Shown: positions 25,874 through 35,199 of the stretch, in pieces
Layout of the letters: each line of letters opens with the position of its first letter
Numbering within the stretch: position 1 is the first letter of the stretch
Position numbers and translations under genes: made by a program
DNA from: Erythrobacter mangrovi
GTDB lineage: Bacteria; Pseudomonadota; Alphaproteobacteria; Sphingomonadales; Sphingomonadaceae
Assembly (NCBI RefSeq): GCF_013260645.1
Contig: NZ_CP053921.1
Coordinates: 372,001-436,000, forward strand
Reading direction: 5' to 3'
Length of the DNA: 64,000 nucleotides
The notes under the pieces: generated by a model
The model's input: only the letters and a program-made list of their open reading frames with translations
Databases searched by the model: none
What the model was told of the DNA's origin: nothing

Positions 25874-27142
25874 TTAGGCCGCCGCCTCCTTCTCGTCGGA
25901 CTTGCCGCCGTGGACCTGTACCGGGTCCTTGCGGCCATCGACCACGTCCTTGTCGATCACGATCTCGGTCACGCCGTCCATATCGGGCAGGTCGAACATC
26001 GTGTCGAGCAGCAGGCCTTCGACGATAGAGCGCAGGCCGCGGGCGCCGGTCTTGCGCTTGATTGCCTTCTCGGCGATTTCCTTCAGTGCCTCGTCGGTAA
26101 AGGTTAGCTGGACATCCTCGAGCTCGAACAGCTTCTGGTACTGCTTGACCAGCGCATTCTTCGGCTCGGTCAGGATCGTCACCAGCGCTTCGACATCGAG
26201 GTCGCGCAGCGTGGCGATGACCGGCAGGCGGCCGACGAATTCGGGGATCAGGCCGAACTTGAGCAGATCTTCCGGTTCGCCCTTCTCCAGCAGTTCACCC
26301 ACGCGGCGCTTGTCCGGATCGGCGACATGCGCGCCAAAGCCGATCGAACGCTTCTGCAGGCGATCGGCGATGATCTTTTCAAGGCCGGCGAAAGCGCCGC
26401 CGCAAATGAACAGGATATTGGTCGTGTCGACCTGCAGGAATTCCTGCTGCGGATGCTTGCGACCGCCCTGGGGTGGGACCGAGGCGGTGGTGCCTTCCAT
26501 CAGCTTGAGCAGCGCCTGCTGCACGCCCTCGCCCGACACGTCGCGCGTGATCGACGGGTTTTCCGCCTTGCGGGTGATCTTGTCGATTTCGTCGATGTAG
26601 ACGATGCCGTGCTGCGCCTTCTCGACATTGTAGTCGGACGCCTGGAGCAGCTTGAGAATAATGTTCTCGACGTCTTCACCCACGTAACCGGCCTCGGTCA
26701 GCGTGGTGGCATCGGCCATGGTGAAGGGCACGTCGAAGGTGCGCGCCAGCGTCTGCGCCAGCAGCGTCTTGCCCGAACCGGTCGGGCCGACCAGCAGGAT
26801 GTTCGACTTGGCGAGTTCGACGTCGCCTGCCTTGCCGCTGTGCTTGAGCCGCTTGTAGTGGTTGTGCACCGCAACCGAGAGCACGCGCTTGGCGCGATCC
26901 TGGCCGATCACATAATCGTTCAGCGTCTCGAAGATTTCCGACGGCGTCGGAACGTCGCCTTCCTTCTTGCCGGCGATCCCAGCCTTGGTCTCTTCACGAA
27001 TGATGTCGTTGCACAGCTCGACGCATTCGTCGCAGATGAACACGGTGGGGCCCGCGATCAGCTTGCGCACTTCGTGCTGCGACTTGCCGCAAAAGCTGCA
27101 ATACAGCGTTGATTTGCTATCGGTTCCGCTCAACTTCGTCAT
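25874..27142 (-). CDS. clpX: ATP-dependent Clp protease ATP-binding subunit ClpX
   Basis: 422 aa, full length. The N-terminal zinc-binding domain has CSFCGKS and CDECVELC (C4). The AAA+ module carries Walker A GPTGSGKT, pore loop GYVG, Walker B VYIDEIDK and the IGF loop (SIGFGA) that docks onto ClpP. ClpX unfolds tagged substrates and feeds them to ClpP; in alphaproteobacteria ClpXP degrades CtrA under control of the same phosphorelay that includes ChpT. It follows clpP on the same strand, 175 bp downstream, and ends at a clear terminator. Confidence 0.97.
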   Translation of the reverse strand: MTKLSGTDSKSTLYCSFCGKSQHEVRKLIAGPTVFICDECVELCNDIIREETKAGIAGKKEGDVPTPSEIFETLNDYVIGQDRAKRVLSVAVHNHYKRLKHSGKAGDVELAKSNILLVGPTGSGKTLLAQTLARTFDVPFTMADATTLTEAGYVGEDVENIILKLLQASDYNVEKAQHGIVYIDEIDKITRKAENPSITRDVSGEGVQQALLKLMEGTTASVPPQGGRKHPQQEFLQVDTTNILFICGGAFAGLEKIIADRLQKRSIGFGAHVADPDKRRVGELLEKGEPEDLLKFGLIPEFVGRLPVIATLRDLDVEALVTILTEPKNALVKQYQKLFELEDVQLTFTDEALKEIAEKAIKRKTGARGLRSIVEGLLLDTMFDLPDMDGVTEIVIDKDVVDGRKDPVQVHGGKSDEKEAAA

Positions 27143-27229
27143 TTCCTAACGTCTTCCCCACGCCCCGTCGGAGGAATCCCGACTGTAGGGCGCATGGGGA
27201 TTGGGTCAATATCATAGGTAATCCCTACC

Positions 27230-27275
27230 CCTTGCCACAAGCTGAAGCGGCAAGGTTGCCGAATTCCTACGGCAA
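27230..27275. repeat. Two back-to-back hairpins in the clpP-clpX spacer
   Basis: Stem 1: CCTTGCC (27230-27236) with GGCAAGG (27249-27255). Stem 2 begins at the next base: TTGCCG (27256-27261) with CGGCAA (27270-27275). Neither is followed by a convincing U-tract. They could stabilise or process the clpP-clpX message, or separate the two genes. Confidence 0.45.
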
Positions 27276-27317
27276 ATTTGCAACAGTCCCGCGCGGGCAC
27301 AGCTCGCGCCGACCTGT

Positions 27318-28004
27318 TCAGTCGGCCGTATCGGCCGAACCATCGCTTTCATTCTCCGGCCGCGTTTCAAAAACCTTGTCGACGATCCCGAACTTCATCG
27401 CCTCTTCAGCGTCGAGGAAAGTGTCGCGATCCATCGCCTTCTCGATCTCGTCGAGCGAACGGCCGGTATACTTGACGTAGAGCGCATTCATCCGTTCGCG
27501 AATGCGCAGGATCTCGCGCGCCTGGATCTCGATGTCGGAAGCCATGCCACGAGCGCCACCCGAAGGCTGGTGAACCATGATCCGCGCATTGGGCAGCGCG
27601 ATGCGCATGCCCGGCTCGCCTGCGGCGAGCAGGAAGCTGCCCATGCTGGCGGCCTGCCCCATGCACACCGTCGACACGCGCGGCTTGATGTACTGCATGG
27701 TGTCGTGGATCGCCATGCCAGCGGTCACCACGCCGCCGGGCGAGTTGATGTACATGCTGATGGGCTTCGAAGGATTCTCGCTCTCGAGGAACAGCAGCTG
27801 CGCGGTGATCAACGAAGCCATGCCGTCTTCCACCTGCCCGGTGACGAACACGATGCGTTCGCGCAGCAGGCGGCTGAAAATGTCGAAGCTGCGCTCGCCG
27901 CGGCTGGTCTGCTCGACGACTACCGGCACCAGTGCGCCAGTCACGGGGTCACGGGTGAACTGGCCTTGGGTAGCGTAAGCGTCGGTGCCGAACAGGTCGA
28001 TCAT
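27318..28004 (-). CDS. clpP: ATP-dependent Clp protease proteolytic subunit ClpP
   Basis: 228 aa from the ATG preceded by AAAGGAC. The catalytic triad is complete: Ser in GQAASMGSF, His in MVHQPSGG, Asp in [11 protein letters not shown]. Length and motifs are those of a classical ClpP; it forms the tetradecameric chamber with ClpX. The acidic C-terminal tail ([12 protein letters not shown]) is longer than in E. coli. It is divergent from a second clpP paralogue, with 132 bp between start codons. Confidence 0.97.
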   Translation of the reverse strand: MIDLFGTDAYATQGQFTRDPVTGALVPVVVEQTSRGERSFDIFSRLLRERIVFVTGQVEDGMASLITAQLLFLESENPSKPISMYINSPGGVVTAGMAIHDTMQYIKPRVSTVCMGQAASMGSFLLAAGEPGMRIALPNARIMVHQPSGGARGMASDIEIQAREILRIRERMNALYVKYTGRSLDEIEKAMDRDTFLDAEEAMKFGIVDKVFETRPENESDGSADTAD

Positions 28005-28136
28005 GAAGGGTCCTTTATCTTTGCGGCGTATATCTGTGCTGCCGCACCGCGGTTCAAGGCTTGAATCGCGCGATATCGTTGCGATGTGTTGCACGTAGCG
28101 GTAACGCCCGCACCAGATCAACACGAGGTCCATATC

Positions 28137-28763
28137 ATGTCGTCAACTGTATTCTCTTCGTACAACCCCATCCGCGCCGACGAAGAGGAAGAGGACGGCA
28201 AGGAAGGCGAGGGAATGCGCGCGGCGATGGTGACCAAGTTCCTCGAAGCGCGCACGGTGATGCTGTTCGGCGGCGTGGACCAGAAGCTGGCCGAGCGCGT
28301 GTCGATGCAACTGCTCTACCTCGACCACCTGTCGCACGATCCGATCAAGCTGATCGTCAATTCACCGGGCGGCCATGTCGAATCGGGCGACACGATCCAC
28401 GACCTCATCGGCTACATCAATTCGCCGGTCGCGATCATTGGCACCGGCTGGGTGGCCAGCATCGCGACGCACATCTTCCTGAGCGTGCCCAAGGAACGGC
28501 GCTTCTGCCTGCCGAACACGCGCTTCCTGATCCACCAGCCGTCGGGCGGCGCCGGTGGCCGTGCATCGGACATCGCCATCCAGGCGCAGGAAATCGTCAA
28601 GATGCGCGAACGCATCGCGCACAAAATCGCCGATGCCACCGGCCAGAAGTACGACAAGGTGATCAAGGATATCGACCGCGATTACTGGATGAGCACCGAC
28701 GAAGCGAAGGACTACGGAATCCTCGGCACGGTGATCCAGCGCGCCAGTGAAGTGACCTTCTGA
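28137..28763 (+). CDS. Second ClpP-family protease subunit (paralogue)
   Basis: 208 aa. It belongs to peptidase family S14 but is clearly diverged from the classical ClpP next door. An acidic N-terminus ([12 protein letters not shown], about 15-26) replaces the usual processed leader. The triad residues are still in place: Ser in WVASIATH, His in FLIHQPSGG, Asp in IDRDYWMST. The oxyanion-side motif GQAAS is replaced by GWVAS. It may form mixed or separate chambers, as the ClpP/ClpR or ClpP1/P2 systems do elsewhere. No C-terminal ClpX-docking evidence can be read from sequence alone. Confidence 0.88.
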   Translation: MSSTVFSSYNPIRADEEEEDGKEGEGMRAAMVTKFLEARTVMLFGGVDQKLAERVSMQLLYLDHLSHDPIKLIVNSPGGHVESGDTIHDLIGYINSPVAIIGTGWVASIATHIFLSVPKERRFCLPNTRFLIHQPSGGAGGRASDIAIQAQEIVKMRERIAHKIADATGQKYDKVIKDIDRDYWMSTDEAKDYGILGTVIQRASEVTF

Positions 28764-28985
28764 CGCTCTCCGTGCGACAAGTGTAAAATACTGAAATAAA
28801 GGCATTCGATAGGGCATGCGGCTTGGTAGTCGCCGCTGCTGCAAGCCCTGTCGCTGGTCCGGCAAGGATTGCCGTTCGCAGAGCCGCCGGACTCATTCGT
28901 CGGGCATCGTGCGGCACCGGTCGAGGGTCGATTCCACCTTTCGCTTACAAGCGTAAACGCCCCGTCAGATCCACAAAGGATCTCG

Positions 28986-31100
28986 ATGGGGAGACCAATC
29001 CGAATGCCCGATATCCGTGTTGCCACGGCCGCCAGCGTAATCGCCCTGCTGGCCCTCAACCCCACCCCCTTGATGGCAGCAGCCGATGCCGAAATCGGCG
29101 TGGTCGACGTAAAGGATGCGCCCACCGCAGGCGCACAGGTTTACGAACCCACCTATTTCGAACGCTACGCGCCGCGCAATGCGCTCGACATGGTCCGGCA
29201 GGTTCCCGGATTCGTCATCGATGAAGGTGCCGCCCAGCAGGGCGCGCGCGGGCTGGGCCAGGCCAGCGCCAATGTGCTGGTCAACGGCGCGCGTTTTTCA
29301 AGCAAGTCGGACAGCATCCGCGACCAGCTCAGCCGCATTCCCGTGGGCGACGTGGTGCGCATCGAAATCGTCGACGGCAATTCGCTCGATATCCCCGGCC
29401 TGAACGGCCAGGTCGCGAATGTCGTGGTCAATTCCACGGGCACATCGGGCCAGTTTCGCTGGCTGACCGGCTTTCGTCCGCACAACACCGAAGCGCAACT
29501 CTATGGAGGAGAGATTTCGCTCACGGGGAAGAGCGGCACGCTCGATTACGCAGTATCGTTGAGCAACAATAACAACCGTTTCGGTGCGGATGGCCCGATC
29601 GTCCTGCGTGACGGCGATGGCGACCTAATCGAAACGCAGTTTTCCAAGGCGTCCGGCAAGTTCGACAATCCGCGCCTGTCGGGGAACTTCACCTGGACCC
29701 CGTCAAGCGAAGTGGTCGCCCACCTCAACCTGAAGCGCGGCGCGGATTACTATTCCGAAAACATCACCGAACTCGCCACGCCGGTAACAGGCCCCGAGCG
29801 TGACCGATCCATTCGCAATACCGAAGACGGACCCGCGCATGAGATCAGCGGCGATATCGAGTTCCCGTTCGGGCCTGGCAAGCTCAAGCTCATCGGCCTC
29901 GATCGCTATGAGCGTGACAATTTCGTCAGCACATTGGTCGACAACTTCAACAACGGCTCGCCAGCGACCGGCTTTCGCTTCGAACAGACCAACGGCACCG
30001 GCGAGCGGATCGGTCGGTTCGAATATGGCTGGAACATGTTCAGGGCCGATTGGCAGATTTCCGGGGAGGCTGCGTTTAACCGCCTGAAACGGCGATCATC
30101 GCTGTTCGAACTCGATCCCAATGGCCAGTTCCAGCGCCTCCCCTTCGATGCGGGCAACGGCGGCGTAACCGAGGATCGCTATGAGACCATCCTCAGTTTC
30201 TCCAAGCCGCTGACCCAGAAACTTTCGCTTCAGGCGACCGGTGGGTTCGAATACTCGAAGATCGAACAGACCGGGTCTGCGGCGAATTCACGCTCGTTCA
30301 CCCGGCCCAAGGGCTCGCTCTCGCTGTCATGGAAGCCCGCAGACGATTTCGACATTTCGCTCGAAGTCAGGCGAAGAGTCGGTCAGCTCAGCTTCAGTGA
30401 CTTCCTCGCCAGCGTAAACCTCGACGATAACAACTCCAATGGTGGCAACAACGAGCTCGAGCCCGACCAGAGTTGGAATGTTGAGCTGGAGATGAACAAG
30501 AATTTCGGCCCGTGGGGTTCGGCGAAACTGCAGGTCCGCCAGGCTTGGTTCCAGGATTTCGTCGACTTCTTCCCGCTATCCAACGGTGGCGAAGCGCGCG
30601 GCAATATCGGTGACGCCAAGCGGCTGCATGTCGAGCTGTCGGGAACGATCAAGTTCGATCCAATCGGGTTCAAAGGGGCCCAGATCAACTTCACCGGGAT
30701 CAAGCGGTGGATGGACGTCACCGATCCATTCACCGGACTCAATCGCGGATTCTCCTTCGACCTCGATTCTCAGCTCGACCTCGACTTCCGCCACGACATA
30801 CCCGACAGCGACTGGGCTTGGGGTGTCGGAATGTTCACTTTCAGGCCGGTGGAGTATTCACGTCGGTACGAGATCGGGCGCTATTGGGAAGGTCCAGTCT
30901 TCGCGGACATCTTCGTCGAGCACAAGGACGTGTTCGGCATGACCGCCAAGCTTCAGGTCAACAATATCCTGGGTGCGCGCAACAAGGGTTGGCGGACGGT
31001 CTATGACGCATCGCGCCCCGATGGCGATGTGCTTTTCACCGAAGTGCAGAACCGCCGTATCGGGCCCATCTTCCGCTTGACGCTAAGCGGGAATTTCTGA
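28986..31100 (+). CDS. TonB-dependent outer-membrane receptor
   Basis: 704 aa from the ATG preceded by AAAGGA; a second in-frame ATG six codons on is possible. A signal peptide runs to about residue 32 (PTPLMAAA). The plug domain contains ALDMVRQVPGF and QGARGLGQASANVLVNG, and a long 22-strand-type barrel follows, ending GPIFRLTLSGNF with the expected terminal Phe. It imports an unknown ligand across the outer membrane using TonB energy. The gene is followed 40 bp later by an exported amidase, so uptake and cleavage of an amide substrate is a plausible joint role. Confidence 0.9.
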   Translation: MGRPIRMPDIRVATAASVIALLALNPTPLMAAADAEIGVVDVKDAPTAGAQVYEPTYFERYAPRNALDMVRQVPGFVIDEGAAQQGARGLGQASANVLVNGARFSSKSDSIRDQLSRIPVGDVVRIEIVDGNSLDIPGLNGQVANVVVNSTGTSGQFRWLTGFRPHNTEAQLYGGEISLTGKSGTLDYAVSLSNNNNRFGADGPIVLRDGDGDLIETQFSKASGKFDNPRLSGNFTWTPSSEVVAHLNLKRGADYYSENITELATPVTGPERDRSIRNTEDGPAHEISGDIEFPFGPGKLKLIGLDRYERDNFVSTLVDNFNNGSPATGFRFEQTNGTGERIGRFEYGWNMFRADWQISGEAAFNRLKRRSSLFELDPNGQFQRLPFDAGNGGVTEDRYETILSFSKPLTQKLSLQATGGFEYSKIEQTGSAANSRSFTRPKGSLSLSWKPADDFDISLEVRRRVGQLSFSDFLASVNLDDNNSNGGNNELEPDQSWNVELEMNKNFGPWGSAKLQVRQAWFQDFVDFFPLSNGGEARGNIGDAKRLHVELSGTIKFDPIGFKGAQINFTGIKRWMDVTDPFTGLNRGFSFDLDSQLDLDFRHDIPDSDWAWGVGMFTFRPVEYSRRYEIGRYWEGPVFADIFVEHKDVFGMTAKLQVNNILGARNKGWRTVYDASRPDGDVLFTEVQNRRIGPIFRLTLSGNF

Positions 31101-31140
31101 GCAGGCTTGCAACCGTCCACAGTGGTGGCAGGAAGCGAGA

Positions 31141-32643
31141 ATGAAAGCGAAAGCCTCACTGCTCGCGCTTGCCTTGGCAAGCTCTCCCCTCACGGCCGAA
31201 GACAGGGTGGGGCCGCCAAGCCCTGCCGCTGAGGCAGCAAAGGCCCATATCGAGCGGATCGAGGCGCTCGACGATGCCGGGCCCACGCTTAACGCGGTCA
31301 TTGTCTACAACCCCGGTGCACCCGCGCTCGCAGCCCAGGCAGAGAGGAACGGCCTGCCGCTTGTCGGTCGGACGGTGCTGGTGAAGGACAATATCGAGAC
31401 TTACGAGTTTCCGACGACGGCCGGCAGCCTGGCCTTGGCCAATAACCGTACAGTGCGCGACGCTCCCATGATCGACCGGCTGCGTTCAGCCGGAGGCGTG
31501 GTGCTGGGAAAGACCAACCTCAGCGAATGGGCCAATATCCGCAGCGACAGCTCCACCAGCGGCTGGAGTGCGGTCGGCGGGCTGACGCGCAATCCCTTCG
31601 CAACCGACCGCAATAGCTGCGGCTCGTCTTCGGGCAGTGGCGCAGCGGTCGCGGCGGGCTTTGCCTGGGCGGCGATTGGGACCGAAACCAACGGCTCGAT
31701 CACCTGCCCTGCTTCGATCAACGGCATCGTGGGGTTCAAGCCGAGCGTCGGGCTGGTCAGCCGCACGCATGTCGTGCCGATCTCCAGCACCCAGGATACG
31801 CCGGGGCCGATGACCGCAAGCGTATGGGATGCGGCCATGCTCCTGGGCGCGATTGCCGGTGAAGACCCGGCCGACCCGGTGACGCTGACCGCGCAGAATC
31901 GCGTGACTGACTACACAGCAGGCCTGGCGGATTATTCGCTGCAAGGCGTGCGGATCGGCGTGATGCGCAAGCAGGTGGGTAATCGCGAGGACCTGACTTC
32001 GCTTTTCGACCAAGCATTGGCGGACATGCGGGCCGCCGGGGCGGAACTGGTCGAGATCGAGTTCGACCCCAATCCGCAAATGTACCGCGACAGCTTCACC
32101 GTGCTGATGTTCGAACTGCGCGAGGAGATGGGCAAATATCTCGCCAGCCTGCCTGGCGAAGACATGCCACGCAGCCTGGCCGACCTGATCGCCTTCAACA
32201 AGGCACATGTGGGCGAGGAGATGCGCTGGTTCGGACAGGACCTGTTCGAACTGGCGGAAACCACCACCGACCGTGAAGCCTATGAGACCGCGCGCGAGAA
32301 CGCGCTGCGCATTGCCGGGGAGGAGACGCTCGACAAGTTGCTGGCAGATAACAACGTGCAATTCCTCGTCGCCCCGACGCGCGGGCCGACGTGGGTCAGC
32401 GATCTGGTCAATGGCGACAATTTCAACGGCAGCATCGGCTTCGGCAGTCCGGCAGCCATCGCCGGCTATCCGCACCTGACCGTGCCGATGGGCGCCATCG
32501 AGGGCCTACCCGTGGGGATCAGCTTCTTCGGCGCCAAATGGGCCGACCATGAAGTGTTGAAGATCGGTGCCGCCTTTGAACGCGCGCGCAGCGCTGTGCT
32601 GGCGACGCCGTCGTTCAAACCCTGGAGTGCCGATACGCGCTAG
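31141..32643 (+). CDS. Exported amidase-signature family enzyme
   Basis: 500 aa with a short signal-like N-terminus (MKAKASLLALALASSPLTAE). The amidase signature Ser-cisSer-Lys triad is visible: Lys in LVKDNIETYE, Ser in GSSSGSGAAVAAG, and the second Ser in TNGSITCPAS. It hydrolyses an unidentified amide in the periplasm; it is not GatA because export is predicted and there is no GatB/C nearby. It follows the TonB receptor and ends in a 4-nt stop overlap with the opposite-strand phosphatase. Confidence 0.85.
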   Translation: MKAKASLLALALASSPLTAEDRVGPPSPAAEAAKAHIERIEALDDAGPTLNAVIVYNPGAPALAAQAERNGLPLVGRTVLVKDNIETYEFPTTAGSLALANNRTVRDAPMIDRLRSAGGVVLGKTNLSEWANIRSDSSTSGWSAVGGLTRNPFATDRNSCGSSSGSGAAVAAGFAWAAIGTETNGSITCPASINGIVGFKPSVGLVSRTHVVPISSTQDTPGPMTASVWDAAMLLGAIAGEDPADPVTLTAQNRVTDYTAGLADYSLQGVRIGVMRKQVGNREDLTSLFDQALADMRAAGAELVEIEFDPNPQMYRDSFTVLMFELREEMGKYLASLPGEDMPRSLADLIAFNKAHVGEEMRWFGQDLFELAETTTDREAYETARENALRIAGEETLDKLLADNNVQFLVAPTRGPTWVSDLVNGDNFNGSIGFGSPAAIAGYPHLTVPMGAIEGLPVGISFFGAKWADHEVLKIGAAFERARSAVLATPSFKPWSADTR

Positions 32644-33419
32644 GTGAGGAAGCGCTCGCGCAAGCGGGTACGCAGGTCGTTGCCAATGCCGATCACCCGG
32701 CTGAGGTAGGTATCGAAATCGCCATGGTCGCGCACGACCTCGGCATGGAAGGTGTCGAGATATTCGGCACGGACCTCCAGCAAATCGCGCACCTGCTCGG
32801 CATCGAGCTTGCGACCGAGGCGTTCTTCGATGCCCGGCAGCGATTGCTGGACCAGCACCTCGAATGTGGGGCTCTTGTTGGTGCGGAGGAATTCCTCGCG
32901 CTGGTCTTCTTCCGCGACACCAAGGATGTGCAGCAGCATGGTTGCCGCGATGCCGGTACGGTCCTTGCCGGCGAAACAATGGACGAGGCTAGCCCCATCG
33001 CGATCGGCGAGGACCTTGAGGTAGCGCCCGAACATATCGATCATCGCCGGGTTGTGCGGCATGCGCGTATAAACCGCGATCATTCGCTGGCGGGCGAAGT
33101 CCGATGCGCTCGAACCCGGTTCGACGTCCATGTGCGGCGGGGTGCTGGTGGTCTCGCCGTGGTAGAAGACGACTTCGCCGTTCCAGCCTTCGACCCGGCG
33201 GCAGGGATTGCGATCGCGCTCGGACGTGCCGCGCAGGTCGATCACCGTCCTAATATCGAGCTCCGCGATCGCCTTGAGGTCGTCGTCCGTCGCATCGACG
33301 TGCTGGCCAGAGCGGAACAGCAGGTCCCTGCGCACTCGCCCCTCACCCGGCGCATGCCAGCCGCCATAGTCGCGGAAATTGTGGATGCCCTTGGTCTCGA
33401 GGAATGCGTCGCGAATCAT
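32640..33419 (-). CDS. Tyrosine-protein phosphatase (Y_phosphatase3 / PtpB-like)
   Basis: 259 aa from the ATG; a TTG three codons upstream is an alternative start. The P-loop HCFAGKDRTGIAATMLL carries the catalytic Cys (about 148) and Arg. An N-terminal substrate-like motif NFRDYGGW is typical of the PtpB/lipid-phosphatase-like group, which can also act on phosphoinositides or other phosphoesters. No signal peptide is visible. It shares CTAG with the end of the amidase gene. Confidence 0.85.
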   Translation of the reverse strand: MIRDAFLETKGIHNFRDYGGWHAPGEGRVRRDLLFRSGQHVDATDDDLKAIAELDIRTVIDLRGTSERDRNPCRRVEGWNGEVVFYHGETTSTPPHMDVEPGSSASDFARQRMIAVYTRMPHNPAMIDMFGRYLKVLADRDGASLVHCFAGKDRTGIAATMLLHILGVAEEDQREEFLRTNKSPTFEVLVQQSLPGIEERLGRKLDAEQVRDLLEVRAEYLDTFHAEVVRDHGDFDTYLSRVIGIGNDLRTRLRERFLT

Positions 33420-33486
33420 GACGTGCAAAGTGGCAGCAGTCGGTCATGGCGGCAACGGGCCATGAGTTCGCGCGAGGCGCAGCAAC

Positions 33487-34149
33487 TCAGCTTTCGACAC
33501 GATCCTCGGGCTTGGGGACCAGGATCAAAGTCCCGTCCTCGACCCGCCAGGAACCCAGTCGAGCGAGTACATTCATCCCGATGACGTTGAAGTCGCCGAA
33601 ATTTTCGGCAATCGCGGCATCGGTCCCCGTCGCACGGATATTGCCCAACCGGAGCGATTCTATCGAGGCCACATGGGCCTGTACCGTTCCGTTCGCCGTA
33701 CCCAGCATGATCGGAATGCCACCCCGGCGCGGTTCCAGACCGGCGCGGTCGGCCAGATCGGTCGAAATGGCGGTCAGCGTGGCCCCGGTATCGATCATGA
33801 AATTGCCCGGGACGCCGTTGACCTCGGCGCGAATCCAGTAATGCCCGTCGGCGCCAAGCGGGATGCGGGTCTCTTCACCGCTGACCACCTGCGCGGGCAG
33901 GCCGATCTGCGGGACCGCCACATCGAAACGCGGGTCAAGGCGCGAAAGCTGGAGCACGACCGTGAGCAGGATTGCCCCAAGCGCGATCGAGCTGAAGGTC
34001 CGCATCGCACTGCCCCAGGGGGAACGCCGCGCTGCGAATGCGCCGGCCCAACCGATAACCATCGCCACGATCGCGGCGATCATCAGCTCCGATCGCGGTA
34101 TGGCGCGGAGTGTCTCGGCAGCAGCGCTAAAGGCGGGTGCGAAGTCCAT
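33487..34149 (-). CDS. Membrane-anchored retropepsin-like aspartic protease (TIGR02281 type)
   Basis: 220 aa. Two N-terminal hydrophobic segments (about 22-42 and 50-68) precede a retropepsin domain starting near HYWIRAEVNGVPGNFMIDTGATLTAIS, where the DTGA motif is the single catalytic Asp site; the enzyme would act as a dimer. C-terminal conserved blocks include DFNVIGMNVLARLGSW. This matches the clan AA family found across alphaproteobacteria. Target unknown. It lies between the phosphatase and egtD on the same strand. Confidence 0.85.
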   Translation of the reverse strand: MDFAPAFSAAAETLRAIPRSELMIAAIVAMVIGWAGAFAARRSPWGSAMRTFSSIALGAILLTVVLQLSRLDPRFDVAVPQIGLPAQVVSGEETRIPLGADGHYWIRAEVNGVPGNFMIDTGATLTAISTDLADRAGLEPRRGGIPIMLGTANGTVQAHVASIESLRLGNIRATGTDAAIAENFGDFNVIGMNVLARLGSWRVEDGTLILVPKPEDRVES

Positions 34150-34200
34150 GATCCCGATATAAGCATCCGCCCCTTACGCGTCCATGAAAGGTGCGACGGA

Positions 34201-35199
34201 TCAGGGCGCGTCGCGGTGCTCTGTGGCGCGGGCCAGGACGACGGAGAAGCGCTCCTCGCTGTCCTTCCAGCACTGGAGCGGGGTCCATCCGCCGGCCTGC
34301 AGCAGCAAGTTGGCGCTTCTATGGGTGAACTTGTGGCTGTTCTCCGTGTGAATGGTCTCGCCTGCGTCCATCGCGAAAGGCCTGCCCGAGACTTCGAAAG
34401 TGAGCTTGCGCTTGGCACGAAGGTGCATCTCGATCCGCGCAAAATCGTCGTTCCATATGGCGACATGCTCAAATGCATCGAGCGGGACCGTCCCCCCGAG
34501 TTCGCGGTTGATCCGCGCCAGGACGTTAAGGTTGAATTGGGCGGTCACGCCCTGCGCATCGTCATAAGCGGCCTCGAGGACCGCCGGTTCCTTTACGAGG
34601 TCCATCCCGATCAGCAGCATGGGGCATTCGCCCTCGTCCGCGCCCAGGGTCGCGCGCATCGATCGCAGGAGGTCGACGGCGGTGCGGGGAACCATGTTTC
34701 CAATCGTCGAGCCAGGGAAGAAGCCGAGCTTGGGGAGCGCCTCGACCTCGGCGGGCAAGGCCACGCGGCGCATGAAGTCTGCTTCCACCGGGTGGACCGG
34801 CAAGCCGGGGAACTTCGCGGCGAGCCCAGCCGCGGCTTCACGCAGGAATTCGCCAGAAATGTCGAGCGGAACATAGGCGGCAGGCGCAATGCATTCGAGC
34901 AACAGCGGGGTCTTGACCGAGCTGCCCGAACCGAACTCGATAACGGCCCGCCCCGAGCCGATCAGCTCGGCGAATTCGTTGCCGCGCGCACGCAGGATCT
35001 CGGTTTCGGCGCGGGTCGGGTAATATTCGTCGAGCTCGGTAATCGCCTCGAACAGCTGCGAGCCCTCCTCATCATAGAACCAGCGCGCAGGAATTGCCTT
35101 CTTCTGCTGGCGCAGGCCGGTCAGCACATCGGCCCGGAACGCCCGGTCGACTCCATCCTCGTCAAGATCGACGAGCGCGATACCACGATTGGCTTTCAT
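34201..35199 (-). CDS. egtD: L-histidine N-alpha-methyltransferase EgtD
   Basis: 332 aa. EgtD makes hercynine (N-alpha-trimethylhistidine) from histidine with three SAM molecules, the first step of ergothioneine synthesis. The SAM-binding block IEFGSGSSVKTPLLL, the early RWFYDEEGSQLFE and the substrate-pocket region around FPGSTIGNM match the family. Its ATG overlaps the egtB stop by one base (TAATG), so the two are translationally coupled. Length is normal. Confidence 0.93.
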   Translation of the reverse strand: MKANRGIALVDLDEDGVDRAFRADVLTGLRQQKKAIPARWFYDEEGSQLFEAITELDEYYPTRAETEILRARGNEFAELIGSGRAVIEFGSGSSVKTPLLLECIAPAAYVPLDISGEFLREAAAGLAAKFPGLPVHPVEADFMRRVALPAEVEALPKLGFFPGSTIGNMVPRTAVDLLRSMRATLGADEGECPMLLIGMDLVKEPAVLEAAYDDAQGVTAQFNLNVLARINRELGGTVPLDAFEHVAIWNDDFARIEMHLRAKRKLTFEVSGRPFAMDAGETIHTENSHKFTHRSANLLLQAGGWTPLQCWKDSEERFSVVLARATEHRDAP

